Source of the DNA: Natronosalvus amylolyticus
GTDB lineage: Archaea; Halobacteriota; Halobacteria; Halobacteriales; Natrialbaceae
Assembly: GCF_024298845.1 (NCBI RefSeq)
Contig: NZ_CP101156.1
Span: 1,178,001 to 1,242,000 of the forward strand
Direction: 5' to 3'
DNA length: 64,000 nucleotides
Positions 1-9,221 of the stretch are shown here, in pieces. The notes under the pieces were generated by a model. That model was not told the DNA's origin. It saw only the letters and a program-made list of their open reading frames with translations, and ran no database searches. The translations under genes were made by a program, and so were the position numbers. How positions within the stretch are numbered: position 1 is the first letter of the stretch; each line of letters starts with the position of its first letter.

Positions 1-2141
1 ATCGTTTCACCGTCAGTTATGTCGCCTGCAATCAGGATCTGAGCTTGTCCACCTTCGCGCTGGAAGTGCTCGTTGAGGTACGCCAACGACGCCTGCATTC
101 GATACTCCCCAGGTTCGAGTGGCCCGAGATAGGCCGTCCACGAAGCAGTGTCGTCCGTGAGGAACGCGCGCTCGTCGAACGTCGTATCCACCTGTGTCGC
201 ACCGACAGCACCGCCTGCAGTGACGAGAAACAGACACAGGAGGACGACGAGCGGTGCCCGGCGAGCGAGCGTCGCCCCGCTCGAGAGGATGCGTCCACCC
301 TCCCCGGTTCCAATAGCGCGTTTATTACGATCGTAGCCACGATCCTCGAGGAAACCGTCCACCTGTACCTTCACCGCAGGAATCAACGCCCCAAAGACGA
401 CGAACGAGGAGACGATTCCCAGGGCGCTCACGACCCCGAACTCGCGAACGGGACCGACCGGACTGACGAGGTTCGCCAGAAATCCGATTGCCGCGGTCGC
501 CGTCACCAGGATCAGTGCCACGGCGATTCCACCGAGGGCTCCGACCATCGCTCGTCCCGAGGTCGACTCGCTACCGTAATCCGCATCCGTCACCGCCCGT
601 TGTAAGGACTTTTCAGGGCTCTCCGACCCCCCTTCCGCCTCGAGTGCGTAGTACTCTCGCTGGCGCATGAAGACGTGTATCGCGTAGTCGATAGAGAGCC
701 CGATCAGTAACACGGGAATAGCGACGAACAGTTGCGTGAACGCAACGCTGGCCCATGCTGCGGCCCCAAACGTCCAGATGAGGACGACCAGCATACCGAC
801 ACACCCCAACACGATATCGAGGGGGTCACGATAGGCAATGGTGAGTGTACCCACCACGAACAGCAGTGCCAGCGGACCAACGATCAACACGCTATCGAAC
901 ACCGCCTGGTCGACCTCTGCCGCCACCAGTCCGAACCCGAAGACGATGGTGTTCGCCCGCCACTCGAGCGCATCCTCCTCGATCTCGTGTTGGGCCTCGA
1001 TGACGTCGTCCCCGAGCGCTCCTGGCGGACTGTCGCCCCGGTCGAGCGACTGGGTGATGAGCAACATGCGGTCGCTCGCCTGCGTCTCACCCGGCGTGTA
1101 CTCGGCCGGGAGCAAGCGTACGGCTCTGTCACTGCCGGGTCCCTCCGCCCCGAGGACGAATTCGATTGCCTCGTCGACGTCATCCTGATCTGCTGCTTCC
1201 AGCACTTCGATCTGCTCTTCGAGCGGTGGCTGTTCGATTCGCTCCAGTGCATCCCGGGTATCTTCGAGTCGTTCTCCTTCTCGCTGGAGGGCCTCGAGTT
1301 CGTCGAGATAGAGGCGACTAGAACCGTCAGTGATTGCCTGACCGCGTGCAGACTCGAGCCCGTTGCGTTGAACCTCGTACTCGTCGTCGGTCACGTTCTC
1401 GGCCGCTCGTTCGCGCTCTAGTTCGGCGATTTCGTGCTCGATCGAGCGGAGGGAGTCGACTGCAGCCTCGAAGTCTGCGGCTCGGTCGCTCTCGAGAGTC
1501 TCAGTGGCGTTTTCGATTACCGATTGGATGCGTGTTTCGTACGCGCTCGCCTGCTCGTCGTAGGTTTCGTCGTCGATATCGCCCGCCTCGTAGGAATCGT
1601 TCAGAGTTTCGTACTCTGCCTGGAGCGCTGCTATCTCCTCGAGTGAACCTTCGAGGGATCGAATCTGCGTCTCGACGGCCTCGAGTTCCCGCTCGAACTC
1701 GGTCGCTTCTTCCTCGATGAGGGCAGCTTCCTCGAGTCGGATAATTGCCGTTGCCAGCACGTTTTCTACGCCAACAGTCGGCGTCTCCTCGACAAGCGTC
1801 GGGCCGATCGTCTCGTCTTCGTGCAGGTCGCGCTGGAAGTACAGTCCCTCGAGTAAGGACTCTCGCGTCAGTGCATTGTCCGTTTGCCCGCCGATTGCTT
1901 CCCCTTCAGCTCGCCAGATGACCTGGACTGTCGTCGTGTTCTCGTCGCGTTCGTCGAAACTCCGTTCGGCGTACTCGAAGGCATCGCCCTCCGGTGCAGC
2001 CGTCTCGAACTGCTCGAGTCGAGTATCCGTCTCGAGACCGGGCAATCCGGCACCCAACACGAGCGTGAGCACGAGACCGATGGCGACGATAATTTTCGCG
2101 TGTGTGACGATTCCGCTGGCGACATCCTCGAGGGCGGTCAC
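1..2141 (-). CDS. RND/MMPL superfamily exporter, C-terminus cut by window edge
   Basis: The minus-strand frame is open from a GTG at 2141 to the window edge, giving 713 visible codons. An in-frame TGA lies just upstream, so GTG 2141 is the first possible start. A membrane anchor occupies roughly residues 10-32. The extracytoplasmic loop contains an unusually long Glu/Arg/Ala coiled coil, about residues 130-310. A block of membrane helices follows (about 415-580) with the family hallmark GLSIDYAIHVF near residue 484. This is the sterol-sensing-like permease unit of RND/MMPL proteins, which export lipids or hydrophobic compounds by proton antiport. The substrate cannot be read from sequence. 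A second loop begins at the window edge, consistent with a two-repeat RND protein of 800-1100 residues. Confidence 0.9.
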   Translation of the reverse strand, partial: MTALEDVASGIVTHAKIIVAIGLVLTLVLGAGLPGLETDTRLEQFETAAPEGDAFEYAERSFDERDENTTTVQVIWRAEGEAIGGQTDNALTRESLLEGLYFQRDLHEDETIGPTLVEETPTVGVENVLATAIIRLEEAALIEEEATEFERELEAVETQIRSLEGSLEEIAALQAEYETLNDSYEAGDIDDETYDEQASAYETRIQSVIENATETLESDRAADFEAAVDSLRSIEHEIAELERERAAENVTDDEYEVQRNGLESARGQAITDGSSRLYLDELEALQREGERLEDTRDALERIEQPPLEEQIEVLEAADQDDVDEAIEFVLGAEGPGSDRAVRLLPAEYTPGETQASDRMLLITQSLDRGDSPPGALGDDVIEAQHEIEEDALEWRANTIVFGFGLVAAEVDQAVFDSVLIVGPLALLFVVGTLTIAYRDPLDIVLGCVGMLVVLIWTFGAAAWASVAFTQLFVAIPVLLIGLSIDYAIHVFMRQREYYALEAEGGSESPEKSLQRAVTDADYGSESTSGRAMVGALGGIAVALILVTATAAIGFLANLVSPVGPVREFGVVSALGIVSSFVVFGALIPAVKVQVDGFLEDRGYDRNKRAIGTGEGGRILSSGATLARRAPLVVLLCLFLVTAGGAVGATQVDTTFDERAFLTDDTASWTAYLGPLEPGEYRMQASLAYLNEHFQREGGQAQILIAGDITDGET

Positions 2142-2389
2142 CGCAACCCGCCTCCAGTTGCATCAAGATGGGTTGGAAAAAGCAGGCGACACACGGCACA
2201 GAGAAGTGGGGGGAGTGAACAACCGTCACCAGATCGGAGCCAGCCGAGTGCCATCGTCTGGATGATGCGTTTTCAGCGCTGGTGAATATATCTGTTGACA
2301 GGTGTGTGTTGAGGGCTCTCTCGAAGGGGCGGGCGAGTAAGGTCTCTCGAGAGGGCACTGTAGGCACCGTTCCTCGAGAAGGAAACCGG

Positions 2390-3319
2390 TTACAGTCCGA
2401 GGAACGATTCAGCGTTCTCCCAGAGCAGCTTTCGTTGGACGTCCGGCGGGAATTCGAGGCTGGCAAACTGCTCGAGCCAGGGTTCGGGCTCGAGCATCGG
2501 ATAATCGGTGCCGAACATGACGGTATCGGCGAGTAGCGTCTTCGCGTAGTGGAGCACCTGGTCGTCGATATATTTCGGCATCCACCCTGAGAGATCCATG
2601 TACACGTTCCCCTTTTGCTGGCAGATGGCGAGTTGTTCGCGCTCCCACGGGAACGCAGGGTGGGCGATCAGTATCTGTAACTCGGGATGGTCGGCAGCGA
2701 CGTCGTCGATCAACATCGGGTTGCCGTACTTGATTTTGAGCCCGCGCCCGCCCGGCGAGCACGCACCGAGCGTCGAGTTGCCGCCGTGGAAGACGACGGG
2801 GACGCCGAGGTCTTCGATCGTTGCCCAGAGCTGTTCGTGTTCGGGGTCGCTCGGATCGAACCCCTGAGCAATCTGCTGGAATTTGAAACCCGAGAGGTCG
2901 AGATCTTCGACGCACCGAATCGCCTCTTCGACGCAGTCGTCTTTCAGCGGATCGACGGAGCCAAAACCGATGAAGAAGTCGGGGTACTCATCGCGCACCT
3001 CGGCCACGTAGTCGTTTGGGACCGGTGGATTCCCGGTGTTCGTCTCAGCATCCCAGCCGAGTAACACGGCTCTACCCACGCCTGCCGCGTGGTAGCTCTC
3101 GATCATGTTCTCGTAGGTGTCCGTCTCGAGATCTGCGCCAAAGCGTGCAGCAGCATCTTTCATCATCTGCCCGCCGGCGTCGTGCAAGAACTCACTCGTC
3201 GGTTGGTGGGCGTGCATATCGATAGCTCGTGGCTCGTCGGTCTCGTCGAGTACGCTCTGTGGCCTGTCCGCAGATACAGCCGCCCCACCGCTTTCGTCAC
3301 CCGTTTCCGAACCAGTCAT
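2390..3319 (-). CDS. Amidohydrolase-2 family metal-dependent hydrolase
   Basis: 309 residues from an ATG. After about 30 hydrophilic residues the protein shows MHAHQPT, the N-terminal metal-binding HxH. Later come GFKFQQIAQGF, VVFHGG (His ligand), LIAHPAFPWE (His ligand) and MFGTDYPM (catalytic or ligand Asp). This is the TIM-barrel layout of the amidohydrolase_2/ACMSD-like family, which hydrolyses or decarboxylates cyclic and aromatic acids. The exact substrate is unknown. It is followed on the same strand by the RND gene after 248 bp without a recognisable gene. Confidence 0.88.
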   Translation of the reverse strand: MTGSETGDESGGAAVSADRPQSVLDETDEPRAIDMHAHQPTSEFLHDAGGQMMKDAAARFGADLETDTYENMIESYHAAGVGRAVLLGWDAETNTGNPPVPNDYVAEVRDEYPDFFIGFGSVDPLKDDCVEEAIRCVEDLDLSGFKFQQIAQGFDPSDPEHEQLWATIEDLGVPVVFHGGNSTLGACSPGGRGLKIKYGNPMLIDDVAADHPELQILIAHPAFPWEREQLAICQQKGNVYMDLSGWMPKYIDDQVLHYAKTLLADTVMFGTDYPMLEPEPWLEQFASLEFPPDVQRKLLWENAESFLGL

Positions 3320-3511
3320 ACTCGAAACTCGTCTCGAGGTGGTAAAAATTGCGACGGTTTCCTCGCCGATGGTCGAACCCTGTCGAGTGCTGGGCAGCTT
3401 CGAGCAGGTACCGTAGCGAAGACCGGCATACCCCGAACTGGTCGCGAGCCGAACTCGAGCGTATCCGTGAACCTCGAGAGACTCGAGTGTGTGGACACTC
3501 GTCCCGGAAAT

Positions 3512-3970
3512 TCACTCCTCCTGGGTGGATTCGGAGTCGGCACGTTCGGAGTGGCGAACCGTTAACACCGGCACATCGGAGAGACGAACGACCTTTTCCG
3601 TGACGCTTCCGAGCAGGTAGCGGTCGAGCCCGGTTCGACCTCTGGTCCCCATCACTACCACGTCGATATCCTCTTCTTCGGTGTATTTCAGGATCGCTTC
3701 GTGCGGACTACCGCGGCCGAGATGGGTAATGGTTGTCTCGATACCTGCTCTGGTAGCTTCCGTTTCGACCTCCTCAAGCACAGACTGTCCCACCTGTTCG
3801 AACTGGGTGACGATCGTCCCGGTTTCGACGTCGCCGGCGAAAACGGCTTTGTCGATGACGTACATGACGTGAAGGGCGGCGTCGTACTGTTGTGCGAGGT
3901 CGATAGCATACTCGAGGGCCCGTTCCGAGGCCTGGCTTCCATCAGTTGGGAGGAGAACGCTGTCGTACAT
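3512..3970 (-). CDS. Universal stress protein UspA family, ATP-binding type
   Basis: 152 residues, single Usp domain. It starts MYDSVLLPTDGSQ and carries the nucleotide-binding signature VMGTRGRTG followed by LLGSVTEKVV (G-x2-G-x9-G-S), so it should bind ATP. Its C-terminus is a short acidic tail. Usp proteins are cytoplasmic stress or signalling proteins in haloarchaea. Contrast with the second Usp at 16628-17020, which lacks this glycine motif. Confidence 0.93.
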   Translation of the reverse strand: MYDSVLLPTDGSQASERALEYAIDLAQQYDAALHVMYVIDKAVFAGDVETGTIVTQFEQVGQSVLEEVETEATRAGIETTITHLGRGSPHEAILKYTEEEDIDVVVMGTRGRTGLDRYLLGSVTEKVVRLSDVPVLTVRHSERADSESTQEE

Positions 3971-4047
3971 ACGTTGATATTCGATATCACGCGTAAAGAA
4001 TGTGCGGTGGCGGGGCGATCACTGACACCGCAACACGTGTCCCGCTC

Positions 4048-5037
4048 TCAGGAACTCGGTTCGCCGTGGGATACGCCCGTCTGCTGATCGGCTCGCAACC
4101 GTCGTAACGCTCCGCGTGCATTGCTCGCCTCGTAACCGAAGAACACGTCTTTGCCGTAGTGACCGGCGACTTCGGTGGCCTTACACAGATTATCGATGTC
4201 GATGTCGACTGCGTACAGTTCGATACTAAAGGGTGTCTCGAGCGTGCTCTCGAATCCGCTTGCGATCACCTCGAGCCAGTAGGTCGTCGTATAGGCCATA
4301 TCGTATAGCGGCACGACGAACTCGTCGACGTGCTCGGACAGGGCCTCGAGGTCGAGTCCCGCCCGTTCGTACAGGTGGCCAGGGTACGGGTCAGGATACA
4401 GCGTCAGGTAGACCCGGCCAGGGATTCGTTCAGTTGCTTCGGCGACGAACTCCGTGATGACGTTCGCTCGCCAGGCTTGCCTGTCGTCGAAGTCGCTGTC
4501 GGCAAACGACTCCTGGCACACGTCACACCGACAGTATCCCTGCCGGGGGAAGCCGACGTCGTCCAGTCTGACGTCCGCGTTCGCTTCGACACAGTCGTCG
4601 ATAATCTCGAGCAGCCCTTCCCGGTACTCGGTCCTCGAGGGGCAGATGTACGCCCAGTCGAAGTATTTCCGCTCGCGGGTGGCCCGATTCCCATCGTCGT
4701 CGACGGGAACCAGCGAGGGTTCGGCATCGGCTGCCGCGTTGTCTCCGAAACAGGAGACCATGTTGACCGCATCAGGAAGCGGTTGTGCAGACCGGCCGGT
4801 CACGTCCTTGACTTCGTAAAAAGCGCGGTCGAAGTCTTCCCAGGCGACTTCGTCGGGGTTTCGCGTCACGACGCCGTACATACGAACGGGTTCGGCGCCG
4901 AGACGGTAAGCGGTTCGGATATCGGCCAGCTACTCGAGTGGATCGTACTCGACGTCGACTTCGGAACTGCTGAAGACGACTTTCCAGAGGACGACGACGG
5001 CGACCAGTACGAGCAGGAATTTGATCGTTCGCGACAT
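4048..5037 (-). pseudogene. Membrane-anchored TIM-barrel (glycosidase-like) protein with in-frame TAG
   Basis: An ATG at 5037 begins a 35-codon stretch with one hydrophobic anchor (TIKFLLVLVAVVVLW). It is preceded by a TATA-like AATATCTAA about 30 bp upstream. The frame then meets TAG at 4930-4932 and continues in the same frame to a stop at 4048 without another interruption. The downstream part is 277 residues if counted from the internal ATG at 4881. It is acidic, has a Cys cluster (YCRCDVCQ) and alternating barrel-like segments (VYLTLYPDPYPG, FVVPLYDMAY). The fold guess is a glycoside-hydrolase-like barrel, not a firm assignment. A single G-to-T change in a Glu codon would explain the TAG. 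It is either a recent pseudogene, a sequencing error, or expressed from the internal ATG. Confidence 0.7.
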
Positions 5038-5114
5038 ATACGTTCGAATGCACGTTTGCCCGGCACTTAGATATTCTGGAAGGGGCGGCTCACAGGTCGA
5101 TGTTTGACGGAGTA

Positions 5115-5594
5115 CTATTCGATGAGGTCGGCAATCGATTCGCGGACGATCGTCCCACAGTACAGACAGCGGACGCCGTCCTCGAGCACCTCGAACCGAG
5201 AGGTAACCGGTTCGTCTTCAGTCGTGATACAGGCTGCGTTCGGGCAGCGTAACACGTCCTGGACTTCGTCGGGGCGTTCGACGCGGTGTTTGCTCGTCAC
5301 CTCGTACTCGCGGACGATGTTGATCGTCGCGTCGGGCGCGATGAGCGACAGGACGTCGACTTCTTCCTGGCTCAATTCGCGTCCCTCGACTTTGACGATG
5401 TCTTTTCGAGCCAGCCGGTCGGAGGGGACGTTGATCCCGACCGAAACCTCCTCGTTTTGACTGCCGTCGATGTCGAGAATTGCCAGTACGTTGAGTGCCT
5501 GGCCCGCTCGGACGTGGTCGATCACGGTGCCGTTTCTGATCTTGCTTACGCGCAGTTCGTGTGCGGTATCGTCAGTGGATGTGTCGTCGCTCAT
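5115..5594 (-). CDS. pyrI: Aspartate carbamoyltransferase regulatory subunit
   Basis: 159 residues. The N-terminal allosteric domain ([15 protein letters not shown], then GINVPS) is followed by a zinc domain with CPNAAC and CLYC. These four cysteines have the C-x4-C and C-x2-C spacing of PyrI. The protein binds PyrB and transmits nucleotide feedback in pyrimidine synthesis. Its start codon overlaps the pyrB stop (ATGA), so the two are translationally coupled. Confidence 0.97.
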   Translation of the reverse strand: MSDDTSTDDTAHELRVSKIRNGTVIDHVRAGQALNVLAILDIDGSQNEEVSVGINVPSDRLARKDIVKVEGRELSQEEVDVLSLIAPDATINIVREYEVTSKHRVERPDEVQDVLRCPNAACITTEDEPVTSRFEVLEDGVRCLYCGTIVRESIADLIE

Positions 5595-6505
5595 TGTGCA
5601 TCACCGAGCAGGAGGTCGAGCAGCGCCATTCGAACGGGGACCCCGTTGTGTGCCTGTTCGAAGTACGCCGCGTGGGCCGTTTCGTCGATTTCCGGCGCGA
5701 TCTCGTCGACTCGAGGGAGCGGGTGCATCACTGTCAGGTTGTCGCTCGCTACCTCGAGAGTCTCCATATCGATCTGGTACTCGCCAGCGATCTTCTGGTA
5801 TTCGTTTTCGTCGGGGAATCGTTCGCGCTGAATGCGCGTCACGTACAGGACGTCGAGCGTCGACAGGATCTCGTCCAGATTTTCGTGTTCGCGAACCGAG
5901 GCCCCCTCCTGGTGGAGGTCGTAGACGACCTCACGAGGTAACTGGAGACTTTCGGGGCTGATGAAATGCTGGTGGGCGTCGAAGTGAGAGAGCGCGTAGG
6001 CCAGCGAGTGGACCGTCCGGCCGTACTTGAGATCGCCCATGATCCCGATCGAGAGGTCCTCGAGGCCGGCGTTCTCTCGAATCGTATAGAGGTCGAGGAG
6101 CGTCTGGGTGGGGTGATGTCCGGCCCCGTCGCCGGCATTGATCAGCGGGACGTCGACGAACTCCGCAGCCATCGTCGACGAGCCCTGTTTTGGGTGGCGA
6201 ACGACGAGGGCGTCCGCGTAGCCTTCGATCACCCGAACGGTGTCCGCGAGTGTCTCCCCCTTTTTGACACTCGAGGATTCGACAGACCCCATATCGATGA
6301 CGTTGCCCCCCAGGCGCTTCATCGCCGTCTCGAAGCTCAGTTTCGTTCGCGTGCTGGGTTCGAAAAACAGCAGTCCGAGGATGGTATCCGGATAGGAGTT
6401 GGCAACTGCGGACGGATCGGCGTCGATTTCAGCGGCCCGATCGAGGATGGTTTCGATATCCTCCCGTGACAGTTGTTTACTCGTGATGACGTTGTCGTGG
6501 CGCAT
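5591..6505 (-). CDS. pyrB: Aspartate carbamoyltransferase catalytic subunit
   Basis: 304 residues, the usual length. The carbamoyl-phosphate site [12 protein letters not shown], the [12 protein letters not shown] segment and the [10 protein letters not shown] loop are all present. It condenses carbamoyl phosphate with aspartate, the first committed step of pyrimidine synthesis. It lies upstream of pyrI in a two-gene operon with a 4-nt overlap. The N-terminus [18 protein letters not shown] matches archaeal PyrB starts. Confidence 0.98.
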   Translation of the reverse strand: MRHDNVITSKQLSREDIETILDRAAEIDADPSAVANSYPDTILGLLFFEPSTRTKLSFETAMKRLGGNVIDMGSVESSSVKKGETLADTVRVIEGYADALVVRHPKQGSSTMAAEFVDVPLINAGDGAGHHPTQTLLDLYTIRENAGLEDLSIGIMGDLKYGRTVHSLAYALSHFDAHQHFISPESLQLPREVVYDLHQEGASVREHENLDEILSTLDVLYVTRIQRERFPDENEYQKIAGEYQIDMETLEVASDNLTVMHPLPRVDEIAPEIDETAHAAYFEQAHNGVPVRMALLDLLLGDAQ

Positions 6506-6913
6506 TGTTCGTCACAGCACGCGCCGGCCCCTTGAATCTCTCCATTCGTCGTGCGCTCGAGCGAAACGAACAGACGGTCCCGTCCGTGGTGAAACGCCCG
6601 GTTACCGATTCCTGCGGCCGATTGGAGACGCCCCCGACGAACGGAGGCACTGCTCACGGGTCGATGGTCTTCGAGAAAACCCACCACAGGGTGCAGGTGA
6701 TGTCCAGCGTGGCCAGCTATATCGATTGCTGGCATCCCACGGCCGACCCATCGTCGGGTCATTGCCACCCTGGATTGTGCTGCGGTATAACACACAACAC
6801 AGGCCAGTATAAGCATGCTGTTACGGGAAATAATCGCCAGCAGCGTTCCTGTTGCAGGGAACGCCCCTCGAGGGATCGTTTTCGAAGGATTCTTTCTCCC
6901 CGAAAAGCCGTTG
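6506..6913. other. 408-bp intergenic region, no gene recognised
   Basis: This lies upstream of pyrB and downstream of the YbjQ gene, both on the minus strand. Short open frames exist on both strands but show neither a recognisable family nor a haloarchaeal acidic composition. It should hold the pyrB promoter; no convincing TATA element was identified. Confidence 0.5.
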
Positions 6914-7228
6914 TTACCGCAGTCGCACTGCCGTCCCGTAGGCCATCACTTCCGAGCCACCGTCGGTGATCTGTGAGGTCTCGAGACGGACATTGAGTAC
7001 TGCATCAGCGCCCATTTCCTCGGCGTCGGCTTCCATGCGGGTGATCGCTTCGTCGCGTGCTTTCGTCAACAGGTCGGAGTACGCCTTGAGCTCACCACCG
7101 AAGACGTTTCGAATACCCTGCGTGATGTCTCGGCCGACGTTCCTGGCCTCGACCGTATTGCCACGGGCGATGCCGAGGACTTCGATGACTTCGCGGTCCG
7201 GGAGGGTTTCCGTGTTCGTGATCTCCAT
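6914..7228 (-). CDS. YbjQ / UPF0145 family protein
   Basis: 104 residues, a typical length. It starts MEITNTETLPDREVIEVLG and has the family pattern EARNVGRDITQGIRN, a GGELKAYSDLL segment and a C-terminal MGADAVLNVRLETSQI...GTAVRL. The family forms small oligomers and is sometimes called heavy-metal-binding; its function is not established. Confidence 0.93.
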   Translation of the reverse strand: MEITNTETLPDREVIEVLGIARGNTVEARNVGRDITQGIRNVFGGELKAYSDLLTKARDEAITRMEADAEEMGADAVLNVRLETSQITDGGSEVMAYGTAVRLR

Positions 7229-7322
7229 GCCGAAGCGTTTGGTGTTGGTGTAGTAACAACTTTTTGGTCAATCACGGGCATCGAGCGCAACACTGACGAC
7301 GGTTCGACACGCCACAGCGCAT

Positions 7323-7706
7323 ATGCGTATCGATCACGCTGGTATCGCGACCGACGACGCGAGTGCGACGGCCGCGCTGTATGCCGACCTGTTCGACGTC
7401 GAAATCGCCCACGAGGAAACGTTCGACGGGATGACCGTCGTCTTTCTCGCGTTCGAAAACGGCTACTTCGAACTGCTGGAACCGGAGGAGAGAGGGACCA
7501 TCGCACGTTACCTCGAGCGAAACGGCCCAGGTATTCACCATCTGGCAGTCGAAACCGACGACGCCAGTGGCGCCCTCGAGCGCGCCCGCGAGATGGGTAT
7601 CGAGTGCATCGACGAACAACCACGGCCGGGCGCGTGGGGCCACGACGTGGCGTTTTTACACCCGCGAGACACCGGTGGCGTGTTGCTCGAGTTCGTCGAA
7701 CACTGA
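7323..7706 (+). CDS. mce: Methylmalonyl-CoA epimerase (VOC/glyoxalase fold)
   Basis: 127 residues made of two beta-alpha-beta-beta-beta units. MRIDHAGIATDD supplies the first metal His, PGIHHLAVETDD the second and GGVLLEFVEH the final Glu. This combination and the length fit methylmalonyl-CoA epimerase, which interconverts the R and S isomers in propionyl-CoA metabolism. A different VOC enzyme is possible but less likely. No mutase gene is adjacent. Confidence 0.85.
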   Translation: MRIDHAGIATDDASATAALYADLFDVEIAHEETFDGMTVVFLAFENGYFELLEPEERGTIARYLERNGPGIHHLAVETDDASGALERAREMGIECIDEQPRPGAWGHDVAFLHPRDTGGVLLEFVEH

Positions 7707-7792
7707 CGGGAAACCGTATACTCATGTACCGCCGATCACCCCACTGACACCGTTGCACGCGATCGGGAGATCAGTGAACCGAACGCCGTAGG

Positions 7793-9046
7793 TCAGTTGA
7801 GCCGCGCTAGCTGATTGAGCGCGTAAACCGTCCGGAGTACGTCGACGCTTTTGCCCTGTGCGAAGACCAGTTCGTCCGATCTGATCACGTGATCGAGCGT
7901 GTCGCTCGAGGCGTGTTCTGGGGCAGCCGCGATGCCCGCGTCGTTTTCGGCGACCCACTCCATTACGCGGAGATCGGTTTTCGAATCACCCATAACGAGC
8001 GCGAAGGGGTCCTCGACCCCCAGCACCTCGAGCGCCCGTTTCACGCCGGCAACCTTGTTGAGTTCCAGGCTGCTTACTTCCGCTGCGTCGGCCTCGTAGT
8101 AGGCAACGTCGATCCGCTCGAATACAGCGGCCAGCGGCTCGGGAACGGCAGCCCGATCGACGTCAGGATAGGCCCCCTCTCCCTCGAGCACGCTACGGAT
8201 TTCGGGGTCTTCACCGGCGTAAAACGCTCGAGTGTAGCCGACGAGTTCGTTCGAGTCTGACGGTGACCACGATATCACGTCGGCGACCGCCGTTCCAAGC
8301 AGGTCGATCATGTAGACCAGTGCGTCATCGATGACTTCGCGGGCCTGACTCGAGCCCGTCTCGTAGTTCGGCTTCATCGTGACGTTGAACTCGTTGCCCT
8401 GGAGGTGACAGCCGCGTCGGAGGTGCGCCGGAGCCCCAGTCAGCACGCGCGCCCGAACCGCATCGAAGATATCTCGAATCGAATCGTCGAGGTCGTTGTA
8501 CAGCAACTGCTTGGTATCCGCTCCGTGGCCTGGCGTGAACACGCCGTTGCCCGACTCGTACACGATGGAGAGTTCACCCGAGTGGACGATTTCGCTGCCC
8601 AACCCCTGGATCGCGAACCCTTTGACGTTCTCGAGAGTCTGTCCCGTACAGATGACGATGGGGATGCCCGCCTCGTGAAATTCGGTCAGGACGTGCAGCG
8701 TGTCACGCGGAATCTCGTTGTCGGTGCTTCCAGCCGAGCGCAGCGTCTCGTCGACGTCTAGCACGAGGACGTTCACCGGCCTCGCGTACTTGGCTTCCAG
8801 GTCGAGCGCCGTAAAGGCCTGATCGCGTGTCGTTCGCGAGGCGATCTCGGCGAACGTCTCGCCGGCGGCGAACGCCGCCCGAATGTCGTCTTTACGCGCC
8901 TCGAGTTCGTCACTCGCTTCCTGCCAGTGCTCGAGAGCGACGCGCGAGTCGACCGGCGGAAAGACATCGACGAACTCCTGGTACTCGCGGAGCGTCTTGG
9001 TGTCGAACTCGTCGTAGAGCTGGTAGACGAGATCGTATCGTTCCAT
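7793..9046 (-). CDS. HAD superfamily hydrolase with N-terminal helical domain
   Basis: 417 residues from the ATG at 9046. A GTG 93 bp further upstream is in frame, but the added residues look non-conserved and hydrophobic/low-complexity. The HAD motif I VLVLDVDETLRS lies near residue 95, motif II is around VICTGQT, and motif IV is GDSKTDLRVME near the C-terminus. The first 85 residues are a helical, Glu-rich segment not seen in simple HAD phosphatases. A cofilin-like cap probably lies in the middle (HAD-IIB type, sugar-phosphate phosphatases). Substrate unknown. Confidence 0.85.
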   Translation of the reverse strand: MERYDLVYQLYDEFDTKTLREYQEFVDVFPPVDSRVALEHWQEASDELEARKDDIRAAFAAGETFAEIASRTTRDQAFTALDLEAKYARPVNVLVLDVDETLRSAGSTDNEIPRDTLHVLTEFHEAGIPIVICTGQTLENVKGFAIQGLGSEIVHSGELSIVYESGNGVFTPGHGADTKQLLYNDLDDSIRDIFDAVRARVLTGAPAHLRRGCHLQGNEFNVTMKPNYETGSSQAREVIDDALVYMIDLLGTAVADVISWSPSDSNELVGYTRAFYAGEDPEIRSVLEGEGAYPDVDRAAVPEPLAAVFERIDVAYYEADAAEVSSLELNKVAGVKRALEVLGVEDPFALVMGDSKTDLRVMEWVAENDAGIAAAPEHASSDTLDHVIRSDELVFAQGKSVDVLRTVYALNQLARLN

Positions 9047-9185
9047 GTCACGGCATGCGTGTGGCGCGGGGATAATCGTTTCCGCTGGCGCGACGGTTGC
9101 CCCCTTCCCAGCACCCTGTTCAAAAGAGGTCTGTGCCACTACGAAGCGACTCGAGCAACCGAAAATGATTCTTTACTCGAGATAG

Positions 9186-9197
9186 AATAAACTTTTA
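9186..9197 (+). promoter_or_regulatory. Probable TATA box of gdh-gfcR
   Basis: AATAAACTTTTA lies about 25 bp before the gdh ATG at 9222, in an AT-rich interval between divergently read genes. The distance predicts a leaderless or nearly leaderless transcript, as is common in haloarchaea. The GfcR operator could not be assigned by eye. Confidence 0.6.
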
Positions 9198-9221
9198 GCC
9201 CTCGGACGCTAACTGTCGGGT

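Noticed and set aside
45-605. 186-codon plus-strand frame at the left edge
   Set aside because: It is the antisense of the RND exporter; its translation is Arg/His/Asp-rich with no domain, while the minus frame gives clear MMPL motifs.
6506-6913. Open frames on both strands upstream of pyrB
   Set aside because: Basic, His/Arg-rich translations unlike haloarchaeal proteins, no RBS or recognisable family, and overlap with pyrB in another frame.
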